Assembly: GCA_015232315.1 (NCBI GenBank) | Contig: JADFZZ010000016.1 | Coordinates: forward strand, 1 to 64,000 | Direction of reading: 5' to 3' | Origin: SAR324 cluster bacterium | GTDB taxonomy: Bacteria; SAR324; NAC60-12 | Length of the DNA: 64,000 nt | Shown: positions 18,411 through 28,132 of the stretch, in pieces | Layout: each line of letters opens with the position of its first letter | How positions within the stretch are numbered: position 1 is the first letter of the stretch | The notes under the pieces: model-generated | What the model was told of the DNA's origin: nothing | What the model saw: the letters and a program-made list of their open reading frames with translations, nothing else | The model's database searches: none | Made by a program: the position numbers and the translations under genes

Positions 18411-20225
18411 ATGCGTCTTATGTCCGGTCAGCGGTATCCTTCATTGCTATCTGTTTTGTGTCTGTTTCTGGTGATCAGTCTCAGCGCCTGTGGCAAAGCG
18501 GCCTCATCCCTGAAATATACGCCTCCCAGTACAGCCGATGAAGACGGTGAAATTTTGTATTCCGCCGAAGAATTCAAAAAATATGGGGCGCTCCAGAGAG
18601 AATTCCGGGCAAAGCTGACAGAGGATGAGGATGACCAGGCGGAAGATATGCGCTTTGGTAAGGATGAAATGGATGAAGACGATGTGAAGCAGAAACTGGA
18701 AAAAGCTTCCGTTGCGGATGACCTCTCTTTGTTGTCCGATGAAGATGAAGAACTGGATCTGGATCTGGAAGTGGATCTGGGTGTCAGTCTGGATGATTAT
18801 CTCACTCAGTCCATGCAGAGTCCTGAAACACGGGAGGACAAGACAGAAGAAGTGACAGATGTTCATGCACTCAGTTCAGCCTTCAAGGATGCCCCACCCC
18901 CTGAAAATACATTTCCGATTGAAACCACAGGCTACATTTCCAGTGAGATGGGTTATCGCATTGAAAAACAATCGACAGAAAATCCACGCTATCCGGGATT
19001 CGGCAAAGATCCGGGTCTGGTCAAATGGAGGCAAACCGTCGATTTGCGGATGCAGTATCAATATAAAAATGGCGGCAGATCGGTTGCGGAAGTCAGAGGT
19101 TTTGTGGACAACGCCTATGACCTGAAAGGAAAGGAAAATTTTGATCCGGATGTTCTGAAGGCCTATTCACAGGAACTGGATGTGAATGAGTTCTGGAAGG
19201 GCGGTTCCTTTTATGATTTCGCAGATTTGAGTATTGGACGCCAGATTGTGGTTTGGGGAACCGCTGACGCAACCGCTGTGACCGATATCATCAATCCCAG
19301 AGACTACCGTGAGTTTTTTCTGACACCTGTCACTGAAGCCCGGTTGCCGGTGACAATGGCCAAGATGGATCTCTATCCTTCAACAGATTCCAGTGTGACC
19401 CTGATCCTGATTGGCGAATTGCGATTTAATAAAATGGCACCTCCCGGGGCTGATTTCAGCGTGATTCCCCGTGAGTTGGTGGAAAGTGATCTGATCTATT
19501 TCAAGGGCGAGGAATTTCCAGATCAGAAATTTCAAAACTGGGAAATGGGTGGACGTTATAAGCAGGATATTCCGAATGGCTCAGTGTCGCTGGTTGCGGC
19601 TCAGGTGTATGACGATATGCCGCATCTGGAATATGACGGTGTGGTCAAAGATCCGCGGGGTGTTCAGAAACATTCGTTTGCCCTGCGTCATGAACGGGTG
19701 GAAATCGCGGGTTTTGCCGCCAGCTATGTGAGCGGGAGTTTTGTGTATAAACTGGAGTCCGCTTACACTCGTGGACAAAGAAAATTACTTAAACCTGATG
19801 TGATTCTGGAACGGATCGCACTCACCATTCCGGGCTATAATCCTGAGGTGAGTGTGAAAAAAGGAAACATCGGCACCAGTCTGGGATTTGATTATACCGG
19901 CTTTGCCAACACCCAGGTTTTGTTTGAAATGTCATCCCAGTATATCTGGAATTATGACAACACACTGGCATCTTCCCAGCGCGCGGATCAATTTATTCTC
20001 ACGTTCAATCGTTCAGTAATGAGAGAAACCATGAATCTGGGCTATTTTCTGGTATTTTCAGGAGCAAATGGAAATTTCCACAGGGTTCAGGCCGCATATC
20101 GCCTGAAAGACAATCTGGAACTCAAAATCGGGGTAGCCATTTATGACATTGCCAAAGACCAGGGGGTTTTCTTCAATATCCGGGAACAGGACCGGGCCTT
20201 TGCGATACTGAAATATAGCTATTGA
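18411..20225 (+). CDS. Lipoprotein with acidic linker and DUF1302-like outer-membrane barrel
   Basis: About 604 residues. A signal peptide ends in the lipobox LSAC, so the protein should be lipidated. A strongly acidic, probably disordered stretch (about 40-140) follows, rich in Asp/Glu runs such as DEDEELDLDLEVDLG. The C-terminal 400 residues look like beta-barrel strands and include IGRQIVVWGTADATAVTDI then INPRDYREFF, resembling the DUF1302 signature. It may cooperate with the MMPL pump to move a hydrophobic substrate across the envelope; this is inferred from the gene pairing. ATG 18411 is chosen; TTG 18396 and ATG 18420 are alternatives. Confidence 0.7.
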   Translation: MRLMSGQRYPSLLSVLCLFLVISLSACGKAASSLKYTPPSTADEDGEILYSAEEFKKYGALQREFRAKLTEDEDDQAEDMRFGKDEMDEDDVKQKLEKASVADDLSLLSDEDEELDLDLEVDLGVSLDDYLTQSMQSPETREDKTEEVTDVHALSSAFKDAPPPENTFPIETTGYISSEMGYRIEKQSTENPRYPGFGKDPGLVKWRQTVDLRMQYQYKNGGRSVAEVRGFVDNAYDLKGKENFDPDVLKAYSQELDVNEFWKGGSFYDFADLSIGRQIVVWGTADATAVTDIINPRDYREFFLTPVTEARLPVTMAKMDLYPSTDSSVTLILIGELRFNKMAPPGADFSVIPRELVESDLIYFKGEEFPDQKFQNWEMGGRYKQDIPNGSVSLVAAQVYDDMPHLEYDGVVKDPRGVQKHSFALRHERVEIAGFAASYVSGSFVYKLESAYTRGQRKLLKPDVILERIALTIPGYNPEVSVKKGNIGTSLGFDYTGFANTQVLFEMSSQYIWNYDNTLASSQRADQFILTFNRSVMRETMNLGYFLVFSGANGNFHRVQAAYRLKDNLELKIGVAIYDIAKDQGVFFNIREQDRAFAILKYSY

Positions 20226-20402
20226 TTTTATTCCCTTTCATCAGGTGGGAACGATGTCATTTTTTGAGCGTCAACCGGATGGCAGGCGTGGATTACATTC
20301 CCCGCAAACGCCAAACATCGTATTTTTGACAGGCACGTAGTTTCGTCCTGCCAGTGAAGTGAACAGCCCTGCATGGAAATGAATTTTGCGATGATGAATA
20401 TA

Positions 20403-20435
20403 CGAGAATTTTCTGGACTTTCGTCCATGTTCTCG
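20403..20435 (+). promoter_or_regulatory. Two-step hairpin in the leader before the GNAT-TolC-HlyD-ABC operon
   Basis: CGAGAA/TTCTCG outer stem and TGGAC/GTCCA inner stem with loop TTTC. It ends 43 bases before the GNAT start and has no T-tract, so a leader or mRNA-processing role is more likely than termination. The rest of 20226-20478 shows nothing else clear. Confidence 0.35.
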
Positions 20436-20478
20436 TTAAGGCCAAATTAATCGTAAATTAAAGGATCAGGAGTATCTC

Positions 20479-21390
20479 ATGGAGTATACGGTTACAAATC
20501 TGGATCAAAGCAGGGGGCTTTGGTTCAGACAATTCACATTTCCTGCGTTTCAACATTTGTTGTTTCAAAAAGATATTGAGACACCACAATCAAAAGTTGT
20601 TGCTGTTGGCGCTTATCTGGACGCAAAACCGGTTGGATTGGCGTTAGCCAGGATTCATGAGACGGATGCGCAGGCAGACTTTCTGTCCGTGTATGTAGAA
20701 AAATCGCACCGGGGACAGGGGCTTGCGCTCAAAATGGGCGCTACCCTGGAAAGCACCTTGAAAGCGCGAGGTTGCGCCTCAATCAGGGTGGAATTTGAAA
20801 ACAACCGGCCCATGACAGCCTCGATTCTGGGTTTGCTTGACAAGGGCGGGTATTCGGAACCGGAAGCGTGTGCCATGATTGGACGCTGTCATGATGTCCG
20901 TCAGACCAATATTCCTTTTGTGAAAAAAAATCTGCTTCCTGCGGCTTACGAAATTCTGTTATGGAAAGAGGTGCCTGAATCTGAAAAAGAACGCATACGA
21001 CACGAAAGTCAGGAAAACCCATGGTTCCCGGAAACACTCTCACCGTTCAATGAAATACACATTCAGGAACCTGATACCTGTCTGGGATTGAGAATCAGGG
21101 ACTCCGGCGAAGTGATTGGATGGCACATCACACACAGAATATCAAACGACACCTTGCGCTATACGGCTACATTTGTCAGGGAGTCAGTCCAGCATTTCGG
21201 TTTGGGTGTTTCACTGATAGGTGAAGGAATCCGCCGGCATATCGCGCATCCGGATCAGGAATTAAAAAAAGTAACATTCATTACGCTCATGAGCATGCCC
21301 AAAGCTGTCGCGTTTTTTACCAGGCACATTCGTTCGCACATTGAAGAATTTAATGAATCCATGCAGTCAATTAAAAGGTTGGGAGATTGA
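20479..21390 (+). CDS. GNAT-family N-acetyltransferase
   Basis: 303 residues, probably two GNAT folds. The first contains the acetyl-CoA binding motif A, VYVEKSHRGQGLALKMGA (R/Q-x-x-G-x-G type), near residues 72-90, followed by a RVEFENNRPM strand. The second half lacks an equally clear motif. Start ATG 20479 has AGGAG seven bases upstream. It overlaps the TolC gene by 4 bases and so is translationally coupled to the peptide export genes. It could modify or immunise against an exported peptide, but that is inference from position only. Confidence 0.75.
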   Translation: MEYTVTNLDQSRGLWFRQFTFPAFQHLLFQKDIETPQSKVVAVGAYLDAKPVGLALARIHETDAQADFLSVYVEKSHRGQGLALKMGATLESTLKARGCASIRVEFENNRPMTASILGLLDKGGYSEPEACAMIGRCHDVRQTNIPFVKKNLLPAAYEILLWKEVPESEKERIRHESQENPWFPETLSPFNEIHIQEPDTCLGLRIRDSGEVIGWHITHRISNDTLRYTATFVRESVQHFGLGVSLIGEGIRRHIAHPDQELKKVTFITLMSMPKAVAFFTRHIRSHIEEFNESMQSIKRLGD

Positions 21391-23135
21391 ATCGCTTGAC
21401 AGGGATGTTCCGCAATAGGGATGAATATCACAGATTTTTTTCCAAAGTGGCCGGACTGGTCATGATCAGTCTCCTTCTGCCGTGGACAGTGCTTGCTCAG
21501 GAGGACCTGGTTGAAGGCGAGGATTTTGGCATCGTCAAGGCGATCCGCATTACGTTGACACGCAGGCATGATATTCTCGTTCAGGAAAATCAGATAGATA
21601 TCATCCGGGGGCAACGTCAAACGGAAAGCGGTGTTTTTGATCCGATGATCAAGGCAACGGTCAGCAGAAATGTGGAAAACACACCGTTATTGCCGACAGA
21701 ACGTGATTCAGAAGAGCAAAGTGAACAAATTTTTGTGTCGATTTATAATATATTCAATCCGGGCAACCCAACCCAGGCCAGAAAAATCAAACCATTCAGG
21801 AGCACCGAACGAAAAACTTATCAGTTGAGTATTGATAAGCAGTTACGCAACGGCATTGTTGTCACGCCCTACGCGGAGGTGACTCAGGTGATTCAGGGCA
21901 CAGCCAATTCCAGAACACCGGCAACTCAATACAGCCAGGGATCCTACGGACTGTCATTTCAAATTCCTCTTTTGAGATTGGGGGACGATTTTACCACAGC
22001 CGGAGAGAGAATGGCCTATATGGAGGAACAAGCTTCTTATCTGGACCTGCAACATATCATCAATTCCTCCATACTGGAAACAGTCAGCACTTATTGGAAT
22101 TATCATGCGGCACAAATGAACCTTGATATTTTGGAAGAATCAGAAAAACAGGCGGGAATTCTGCTGAATCAGATTCAGATTCTGGTCAAGGCTGGAGAAC
22201 GACCCAAAACTGAAATCAAACAACTTCAGGCCAATCTGGCAGATAAAACCACAGCCAAAATTCTGGCTGAACAGGAGTTGACCAAGTCTAAACATGAGCT
22301 GGGAACCATCATGGGACTGCCCTTTACACAGGTCAATACCCTGCCGCCAGCGTCTGACGATTTTCCAGACACACCCCCCGATTATAATTTCAAACCAGAG
22401 GTCATGACCTACATTGAACAAGCTCTGAAAAACAGAAAAGACCTTCAGGCAATCAGGATACGCAAAAACGCGGCGCATCTGACTATGACGCTTGCCCGTA
22501 AAAGCACTCGTCCCCAGATTGATGCCACCATCAACGCCTATCGTATTGGAACAGCGGAAGATGATGACAGTCAAAATCCCGGTTCATTTCAGAAAAATCA
22601 GGCGGATACCAGTGTGCAGGGAACCCTGTCTTTTGCCTGGCCCTTTAAAAACAATGCGGCTCACGGTTTGATTCAGAGTGCTGAAGCGAGTTACCAACAG
22701 CATGCAATTCAGATCAGACACAGCAAACGTATCATTCGGGCCGGAGTCACATTGCGATTGACCAATCTGCAAAGTGCCCTGAACATGCTTCGTTATTCAC
22801 AGAACGCGGTGGAACTCAACAGGGAAGCACTGGAGACAGAACGGCAGAAGCTCAAACTGGGGTTTTCCACCACGATTGATTTAATTCTGATGGAAAACCG
22901 TCTGACAGAAGCCCTGCTTCGAAATGTTTCCGCACGTTTGCAGTATGCACAGGCTCTGGCCTTGCTTCGCTATGAAACAAGCACACTGCTGGGCAATGAT
23001 GAAGATGGAAAATTTGAAGTAACCTGGGAAAACCTGAGTCAGATCCTCTCACTGAATCCTGTCACTACGCCTGATGTTCCGTCGGGTGAAGAATCCTGTT
23101 GTGAGGACAGTGACGACGCCATTGATAACCCGTAA
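21387..23135 (+). CDS. TolC-family outer-membrane channel protein
   Basis: Outer-membrane efflux component of about 582 residues. A signal peptide (FFSKVAGLVMISLLLPWTVLAQ) is followed by two repeated helical regions typical of TolC (for example LKAGERPKTEIKQLQANLAD-like and LKLGFSTTIDLILMENRL). It should supply the outer-membrane exit for the HlyD and ABC proteins encoded next. Start TTG 21387 overlaps the GNAT stop (TTGA) behind GGGAG; ATG 21405 is an alternative. Confidence 0.85.
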   Translation: MNRLTGMFRNRDEYHRFFSKVAGLVMISLLLPWTVLAQEDLVEGEDFGIVKAIRITLTRRHDILVQENQIDIIRGQRQTESGVFDPMIKATVSRNVENTPLLPTERDSEEQSEQIFVSIYNIFNPGNPTQARKIKPFRSTERKTYQLSIDKQLRNGIVVTPYAEVTQVIQGTANSRTPATQYSQGSYGLSFQIPLLRLGDDFTTAGERMAYMEEQASYLDLQHIINSSILETVSTYWNYHAAQMNLDILEESEKQAGILLNQIQILVKAGERPKTEIKQLQANLADKTTAKILAEQELTKSKHELGTIMGLPFTQVNTLPPASDDFPDTPPDYNFKPEVMTYIEQALKNRKDLQAIRIRKNAAHLTMTLARKSTRPQIDATINAYRIGTAEDDDSQNPGSFQKNQADTSVQGTLSFAWPFKNNAAHGLIQSAEASYQQHAIQIRHSKRIIRAGVTLRLTNLQSALNMLRYSQNAVELNREALETERQKLKLGFSTTIDLILMENRLTEALLRNVSARLQYAQALALLRYETSTLLGNDEDGKFEVTWENLSQILSLNPVTTPDVPSGEESCCEDSDDAIDNP

Positions 23136-23149
23136 TCACAAGATTTGTT

Positions 23150-24406
23150 ATGCGCAAACATATTTTTAGAAAAGTATCTCTGGAACGGTTGTCATCGCCG
23201 GAACAATTGGACCAACTGATGCAGATCACCACTCCCAAAGGATGGTTTGCCTTGATCGCGATCAGCACCCTCATCGGTGCGTTGCTCATCTGGTCTGTCA
23301 GTGGAAGCATTCCCAGCAAGGTGCTGGGACAGGGGATTCTGTTCAAGCCCGGAGGTGTGTTTGATATCGTGGCTTTCAGCAGCGGACAGGTTTCAGATAT
23401 TGCTGTGACCGTGGGAGAACATGTTGAAAAAGGACAAACCATTGCCCGGATTGCCCAACCTGAAATTGTTGAGCAGATCCGGATTGCTAAATCCAGACTG
23501 ATAGAATGGGAACGGCAAAAAAACGATATCACCCAATTCAGTAGCAAGGATGTCAAACTCCAGACACGGGTCATGGATCAACAGCGCACGAATCTGGAAA
23601 ATGAGATTGAAATCTCTCGCAAACACCTCAATTCTCTGGAAAAAAAAATCCAGAGCCTTGAAAGCCTGCTCAAACAGGGATTGATCACCAAACAGCAACT
23701 GGAAAATACACGGCAGGAATATTTTGTCACAGAGCAGGATATCAAACAGAAATCCAGCAGACTGAGCCAACTCGATGTTCAGAAACTCAACCTGGGACAG
23801 CAGAAACAACAGGAATTCAACTCGATCGAACAACGGATCAACGAAGAAACACGAAATATCAGGGTGCTGGAAGATCGTTTGATTTTGAACAGTCGGGTGG
23901 TGAGTCCCTATGGTGGACGTATTCTTGAAATCAGAGTGGATGAAGGAAGTATTGTCGGGATGGGGTCACCTGTTCTGAGCCTCGAACGATTAGGTCAGGA
24001 AGACACCTTGAACGCGGTCATCTTCGTTTCAGCTCTGGAAGGAAAAAAGGTAAGACTGGGGATGAATGTGGGGATTTCACCATCCACAGTGAAAAAAGAG
24101 GAATATGGATATATGAAAGGCAAAGTGACGTATGTTTCTGAATTTCCAACGACGTCTGAAGGGATGTTGCATGTATTAAAAAACAGAGATCTGGTTCAGC
24201 AACTTTCCAGTGGCGGGGCGCCAATTGAACTCAGGGTGGATCTGTTGCCTGATGAGAACACTATCAGCAGCTATCAATGGACTTCCTCCAAAGGTCCGCC
24301 AACCAAAATTTTTAGTGGAACTCTGTGTACTGCGGGAATCACGGTGACAGAACAGCGTCCCATCAGTCTGGTCATGCCATTCCTGAGAAATTTTCTTGGA
24401 TTGTAA
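23150..24406 (+). CDS. NHLM-type HlyD-family secretion adaptor
   Basis: Periplasmic adaptor of 418 residues. The N-terminus LERLSSPEQLDQLMQIT then PKGWFALIA is characteristic of adaptors in NHLM bacteriocin systems. One TM helix (about 25-48) is followed by a biotinyl-lipoyl-like half (GQVSDIAVTVGEHVEKGQ), a long coiled-coil hairpin (about 110-235), and the second lipoyl half (SPYGGRILEIRVDEGSIV). It links the peptidase-ABC protein to TolC. The gap to TolC is 14 bases and to the ABC gene 27, so all are one operon. Confidence 0.87.
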   Translation: MRKHIFRKVSLERLSSPEQLDQLMQITTPKGWFALIAISTLIGALLIWSVSGSIPSKVLGQGILFKPGGVFDIVAFSSGQVSDIAVTVGEHVEKGQTIARIAQPEIVEQIRIAKSRLIEWERQKNDITQFSSKDVKLQTRVMDQQRTNLENEIEISRKHLNSLEKKIQSLESLLKQGLITKQQLENTRQEYFVTEQDIKQKSSRLSQLDVQKLNLGQQKQQEFNSIEQRINEETRNIRVLEDRLILNSRVVSPYGGRILEIRVDEGSIVGMGSPVLSLERLGQEDTLNAVIFVSALEGKKVRLGMNVGISPSTVKKEEYGYMKGKVTYVSEFPTTSEGMLHVLKNRDLVQQLSSGGAPIELRVDLLPDENTISSYQWTSSKGPPTKIFSGTLCTAGITVTEQRPISLVMPFLRNFLGL

Positions 24407-24433
24407 AAATCTGGTAATTCCTAAAGAGATACA

Positions 24434-26692
24434 ATGTCCTGGTCCTATCAACTGTTTACAAAACTGAGAGAAAAATCACCTGATTCCAGGCTGGTAAAAT
24501 CTCTCGAAAAAATATTTCCACTGCAACGAGTGAAAACTCCGACCGTTTTACAAATGGAGGCTGTGGAGTGTGGGGCCGCCGCATTGGCGATTGTACTGGG
24601 CTATCATGGCAGAATCATGCCCTTGGAAGAATTGCGTATTGCCTGTGGCGTTTCACGGGATGGAATTCGTGCGGACAACATTCTGAAAGCCGCCAGAAAA
24701 TTTGGCATGATCGCCAAAGGCTACAAACAGGAACCTGAGGATCTTCGCAAGTTTTCGTTGCCAATGATCATTTTTTGGAATTTCAATCACTTTGTGGTGC
24801 TGGAAGGGTTTGGCGCAGACCGGTTTTATATCAACGATCCTGCCAGTGGCCCCAGAGTGGTGACTACCAAAGAATTTGATGAATCCTTCACCGGTGTCAT
24901 CCTGGTCTTTGAAAAAGGTCCGGAATTCACGCCAGCCGGAGACAAACCCAATCTGCTTCAATCACTGCGGAAACGACTGATCGGTTCAGAATCCGCTTTG
25001 ACCTATGTGGTCTGGGCCGGCTTGGCGTTGGTTATTCCCGGTTTGGTTGTTCCTACATTCACCAAGGTGTTTGTCGATGAAATCCTGATCGGAGGCATGG
25101 ATGACTGGCTGAAACCCTTGTTACTGGGAATGTTGATCACAGCGCTTTTTCGGGGAGGACTGCTTTGGTTACAGAAATATTTTTTACTGCGCTTTGAAAT
25201 GAAGTTGTCCCTGAGTTCTTCCAGCCAATTTTTCTGGCATGTACTCCGATTGCCCATTGAGTTTTTTCAGCAACGTTTTGCTGGTGAAGTAGGGTCCCGT
25301 ATCGCAATCAACGACAAGGTCGCCAATCTCCTTTCAGGTCAACTCGCATCCAACATTCTGGATGTGGTGATGATCGCGTTCTTTTTAATCCTGATGATTC
25401 AGTATGATGTCGGGCTTACTTTCATTGGAATCGGTATTGCGTTGATCAATATTCTGTTTTTAAGATTTGTCGCGCGCAAACGGATAGATTCCAGCCGTAA
25501 ATTATTGCAGGATCGTGGGAAAATGATTGGATTTTCGATGGCGGGATTGGGCAATATTGAAACCATCAAAGCCACAGGCGGCGAGTCGGATTTTTTTGCG
25601 CAGTGGTCAGGATATCACACCAAGGTCATCAATGGTGAACAGAAACTGGGGGTGTCCTCCGAATATCTTGGCGCAGTGCCACCATTGCTCACCACATTGA
25701 ACAATATCGCGATTTTATCTTTTGGTGGTTTGAGAGTGATGAATGGGGAATTGAGTATAGGGATGCTGGTTGCGTTTCAGAGTTTGATGGCCAGTTTTAT
25801 CGGGCCGGTCAATAATCTGGTCAGCTTTGGGGGGTTGTTACAGGAACTGGAAGGAGACATGAACAGGCTGGATGATGTGTGGCGTTACCAGAAAGATCCT
25901 CAATTTCATCATATCGAAGTGAATGAACCAGATTCTGAACAAAAACTCCGTGATGATGAGAGTCAGACCAAACTCACCGGACACATTGAATTACGGAATG
26001 TTACCTTTGGGTACAGCAAAATGGGCGAGGCACTGATCAAGGATTTCAACCTCACATTGGAACCCGGAAATCGAGTGGCGCTGGTGGGACCTTCCGGATG
26101 TGGAAAGTCAACAGTGGCAAGATTGGTGGCAGGTTTATTCAATCCGTGGAATGGTGAAATATTGTTTGATGGCAAATCCCGTTATGACATTCCCAGAGCT
26201 GTGATCAACAATTCATTGTCCATGGTGGATCAGGATATTTTCATGTTTGAAGGAACAATTTATGAAAATCTCACCATGTGGGACCGCACCATTCCTGAAT
26301 CCCGGGTTCATCGGGCCGCCCGGGATGTCGGCATGCACGAATTCATTTCAACCCGCCCCAATGGCTATGAAAGCATGATTGAAGGCATGGGACACAATTT
26401 CAGTGGTGGCCAACGTCAACTCCTGGAAATCGCCAGAGCCCTGATCATTGATCCCACCATCCTGATTCTGGATGAAGCAACCAGCGCCCTTGATCCCAAA
26501 ACCGAAAAATTTGTGGATGACAACCTGCGACGTCGCGGATGCACCTGTCTGATTGTGGCACACCGCCTGAGTACGATCCGTGATTGTGATGAAATTCTGG
26601 TGATGCAAGGCGGGAAAGTGATGCAACGCGGCACTCATGAAGAAATGAGCCAGGAAGATGGTCCCTATTCCAGGTTGATCAAGGCGGAGTGA
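24434..26692 (+). CDS. NHLM-type peptidase-containing ABC transporter (PCAT)
   Basis: Cleaves double-glycine-type leaders and exports the peptide. Residues 35-155 form a C39 peptidase with Cys in MEAVECGAAALAI, His in FWNFNHFVVLEGF and Asp in INDPASGPR. TM helices follow (about 195-470), then the ATPase with Walker A GPSGCGKS, signature FSGGQRQLLEIARAL and Walker B ILILDEATSALD. The total of 752 residues is full length and all catalytic residues are present. The companion second ABC protein often found in NHLM loci is missing, and no precursor peptide is adjacent. Confidence 0.9.
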   Translation: MSWSYQLFTKLREKSPDSRLVKSLEKIFPLQRVKTPTVLQMEAVECGAAALAIVLGYHGRIMPLEELRIACGVSRDGIRADNILKAARKFGMIAKGYKQEPEDLRKFSLPMIIFWNFNHFVVLEGFGADRFYINDPASGPRVVTTKEFDESFTGVILVFEKGPEFTPAGDKPNLLQSLRKRLIGSESALTYVVWAGLALVIPGLVVPTFTKVFVDEILIGGMDDWLKPLLLGMLITALFRGGLLWLQKYFLLRFEMKLSLSSSSQFFWHVLRLPIEFFQQRFAGEVGSRIAINDKVANLLSGQLASNILDVVMIAFFLILMIQYDVGLTFIGIGIALINILFLRFVARKRIDSSRKLLQDRGKMIGFSMAGLGNIETIKATGGESDFFAQWSGYHTKVINGEQKLGVSSEYLGAVPPLLTTLNNIAILSFGGLRVMNGELSIGMLVAFQSLMASFIGPVNNLVSFGGLLQELEGDMNRLDDVWRYQKDPQFHHIEVNEPDSEQKLRDDESQTKLTGHIELRNVTFGYSKMGEALIKDFNLTLEPGNRVALVGPSGCGKSTVARLVAGLFNPWNGEILFDGKSRYDIPRAVINNSLSMVDQDIFMFEGTIYENLTMWDRTIPESRVHRAARDVGMHEFISTRPNGYESMIEGMGHNFSGGQRQLLEIARALIIDPTILILDEATSALDPKTEKFVDDNLRRRGCTCLIVAHRLSTIRDCDEILVMQGGKVMQRGTHEEMSQEDGPYSRLIKAE

Positions 26693-26763
26693 TGGTGGGG
26701 ATAAACTTATTGCGGTGGTTTGTGGCAGTCAGCCTCAGAGCAACAAATTTATGTAGTCCCCAG

Positions 26764-27867
26764 TTATTTAATGCCAAACAATTCAGGCATTTTGAATTTG
26801 ATTTTCCTAAGAACTTTTCCATAGGTTTCTTTTGTGAAATCAATGTTCCTTTTGGTAAAACTCACACTATTTTTCATGACATAATTGTCACAGTTTAAAC
26901 ACAGTGTATCGCAGTTAGACCGATCATTATGAATGAACAAATTTCTTGAATTTTGAAATTTTTCATTATTCCAAATTTCTAGCAGGCTTGAATCATTCAC
27001 GTTACCAAAGGTGTTTTCCGGTTTCATTATTTTGCAACATGGAGTTACTGTTCCATTCGCATATATTGTCATCCACTCCCAAAGCATGGGACATCGAGTA
27101 TCTTCAAGAACAAAGTTCTGACCTTCAACAAAATAGGGATCAAGAAATTTTTTATTTTTTGGTAACCACTCATCTTTTAGTTCGTTTATTCTACTTTTCG
27201 AGTAGGGACCATCCAGAACATCTTGTGCTAATCCCATTGGAATGAAAATGATTTGAACTCCAAGTTCTTTTGCTTTTAGTTTTGCGTCATTCATTTCATG
27301 TTCGTTGTATTTATTCACAATAAATTGCCAGATTAATTGAGGCTTTTTTTTGTTCAATTTCTGTTTAAGTTCATTTAATTCAACTATATTACTGAATACC
27401 TTTGAGATGTCCCCTCTTACTCTATATTTTTGGTAAGATTCCTGCGTATTTCCATCTAATGAAATGATGATACTATCAACCTCGCTTTCGACAATATTTT
27501 GCATTAATTTTTTATCGAGATTAAAATTTGAACTCACTTGAATATGGTGATTTTTCTCTTTGGCATACTGAATCATTTGAAATATTTCTTTGTGTAAAAA
27601 TGATTCACCATAACCAAATAAATCAATTTTTGATCTTTCCGGAATTTGATCAATTATGCCTTTAAATGTGGACACAGACATAAGATTTTTTTGAATATCC
27701 TTTGTCATATCAACACAAATAGGACAACGTAAATTACATACAGATATGGGCTCAATTTTATAATTCAATGGTAATTTATTAACGACTTTTTTGGGGTATA
27801 CGTAATTGATATAGTTTATAAACTGTTTCTTTAAAATTTCTTTCATCTTACTCTCCATAATAGACAT
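26764..27867 (-). CDS. Radical SAM/SPASM protein
   Basis: 367 residues. CNLRCPIC near residue 40 is the CX3CX2C 4Fe-4S motif that cleaves S-adenosylmethionine; FGYGESF matches the GGE-like strand. Cysteines near the C-terminus (TPCCKIM, CDTLCLNCDNY) form a SPASM-type auxiliary cluster domain. The substrate could be a peptide or a sugar/lipid intermediate. The gene is far more AT-rich than the export operon it faces, suggesting separate acquisition. ATG 27867 is chosen; the codon before it is an in-frame GTG. It converges with the PCAT gene across 71 bases. Confidence 0.82.
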   Translation of the reverse strand: MSIMESKMKEILKKQFINYINYVYPKKVVNKLPLNYKIEPISVCNLRCPICVDMTKDIQKNLMSVSTFKGIIDQIPERSKIDLFGYGESFLHKEIFQMIQYAKEKNHHIQVSSNFNLDKKLMQNIVESEVDSIIISLDGNTQESYQKYRVRGDISKVFSNIVELNELKQKLNKKKPQLIWQFIVNKYNEHEMNDAKLKAKELGVQIIFIPMGLAQDVLDGPYSKSRINELKDEWLPKNKKFLDPYFVEGQNFVLEDTRCPMLWEWMTIYANGTVTPCCKIMKPENTFGNVNDSSLLEIWNNEKFQNSRNLFIHNDRSNCDTLCLNCDNYVMKNSVSFTKRNIDFTKETYGKVLRKIKFKMPELFGIK

Positions 27868-27947
27868 CACCCATCAATCACGGATAACTTGATTAAATCA
27901 AATTGTCCTGTTTTTGATACAGATTTTGAACATTTATCTAATGACAT
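27867..27947 (-). CDS. Possible 26-residue peptide ORF coupled to the radical SAM gene
   Basis: ATG at 27947 opens a 26-codon frame (MSLDKCSKSVSKTGQFDLI, then KLSVIDG). Its stop shares a base with the radical SAM start (TGATG), a geometry typical of coupled genes. It has one Cys and several Ser/Lys. There is no clear ribosome binding site and no double-glycine leader, so chance is quite possible. Confidence 0.2.
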   Translation of the reverse strand: MSLDKCSKSVSKTGQFDLIKLSVIDG

Positions 27948-27961
27948 AGAGATAAAAATTT

Positions 27962-27985
27962 ATCCTCGCAACATATGTCGAGGAT
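27962..27985. promoter_or_regulatory. Inverted repeat upstream of the radical SAM gene
   Basis: ATCCTCG (27962-27968) and CGAGGAT (27979-27985) form a perfect 7-bp inverted repeat with a 10-base centre, about 95 bases before the radical SAM start. Possible operator or leader hairpin. Confidence 0.3.
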
Positions 27986-28132
27986 TAAATTCTTCAGGAC
28001 CACTAAAAATGTTCGTTTTTGGATATTAAAAAGCCTGAAACAAATTTCAAACTTTTGCAAGTTGAGTAAGAGTGGTAGGATAAACTATTCTATATCACAT
28101 CTGATATTAAACACTAAAATAAATAATGAGAA

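Noticed and set aside
20228-20428. 66-codon minus-strand frame with several Cys, considered as a RiPP precursor
   Set aside because: No leader-like N-terminus, no GG site, weak start, and opposite strand to the export operon.
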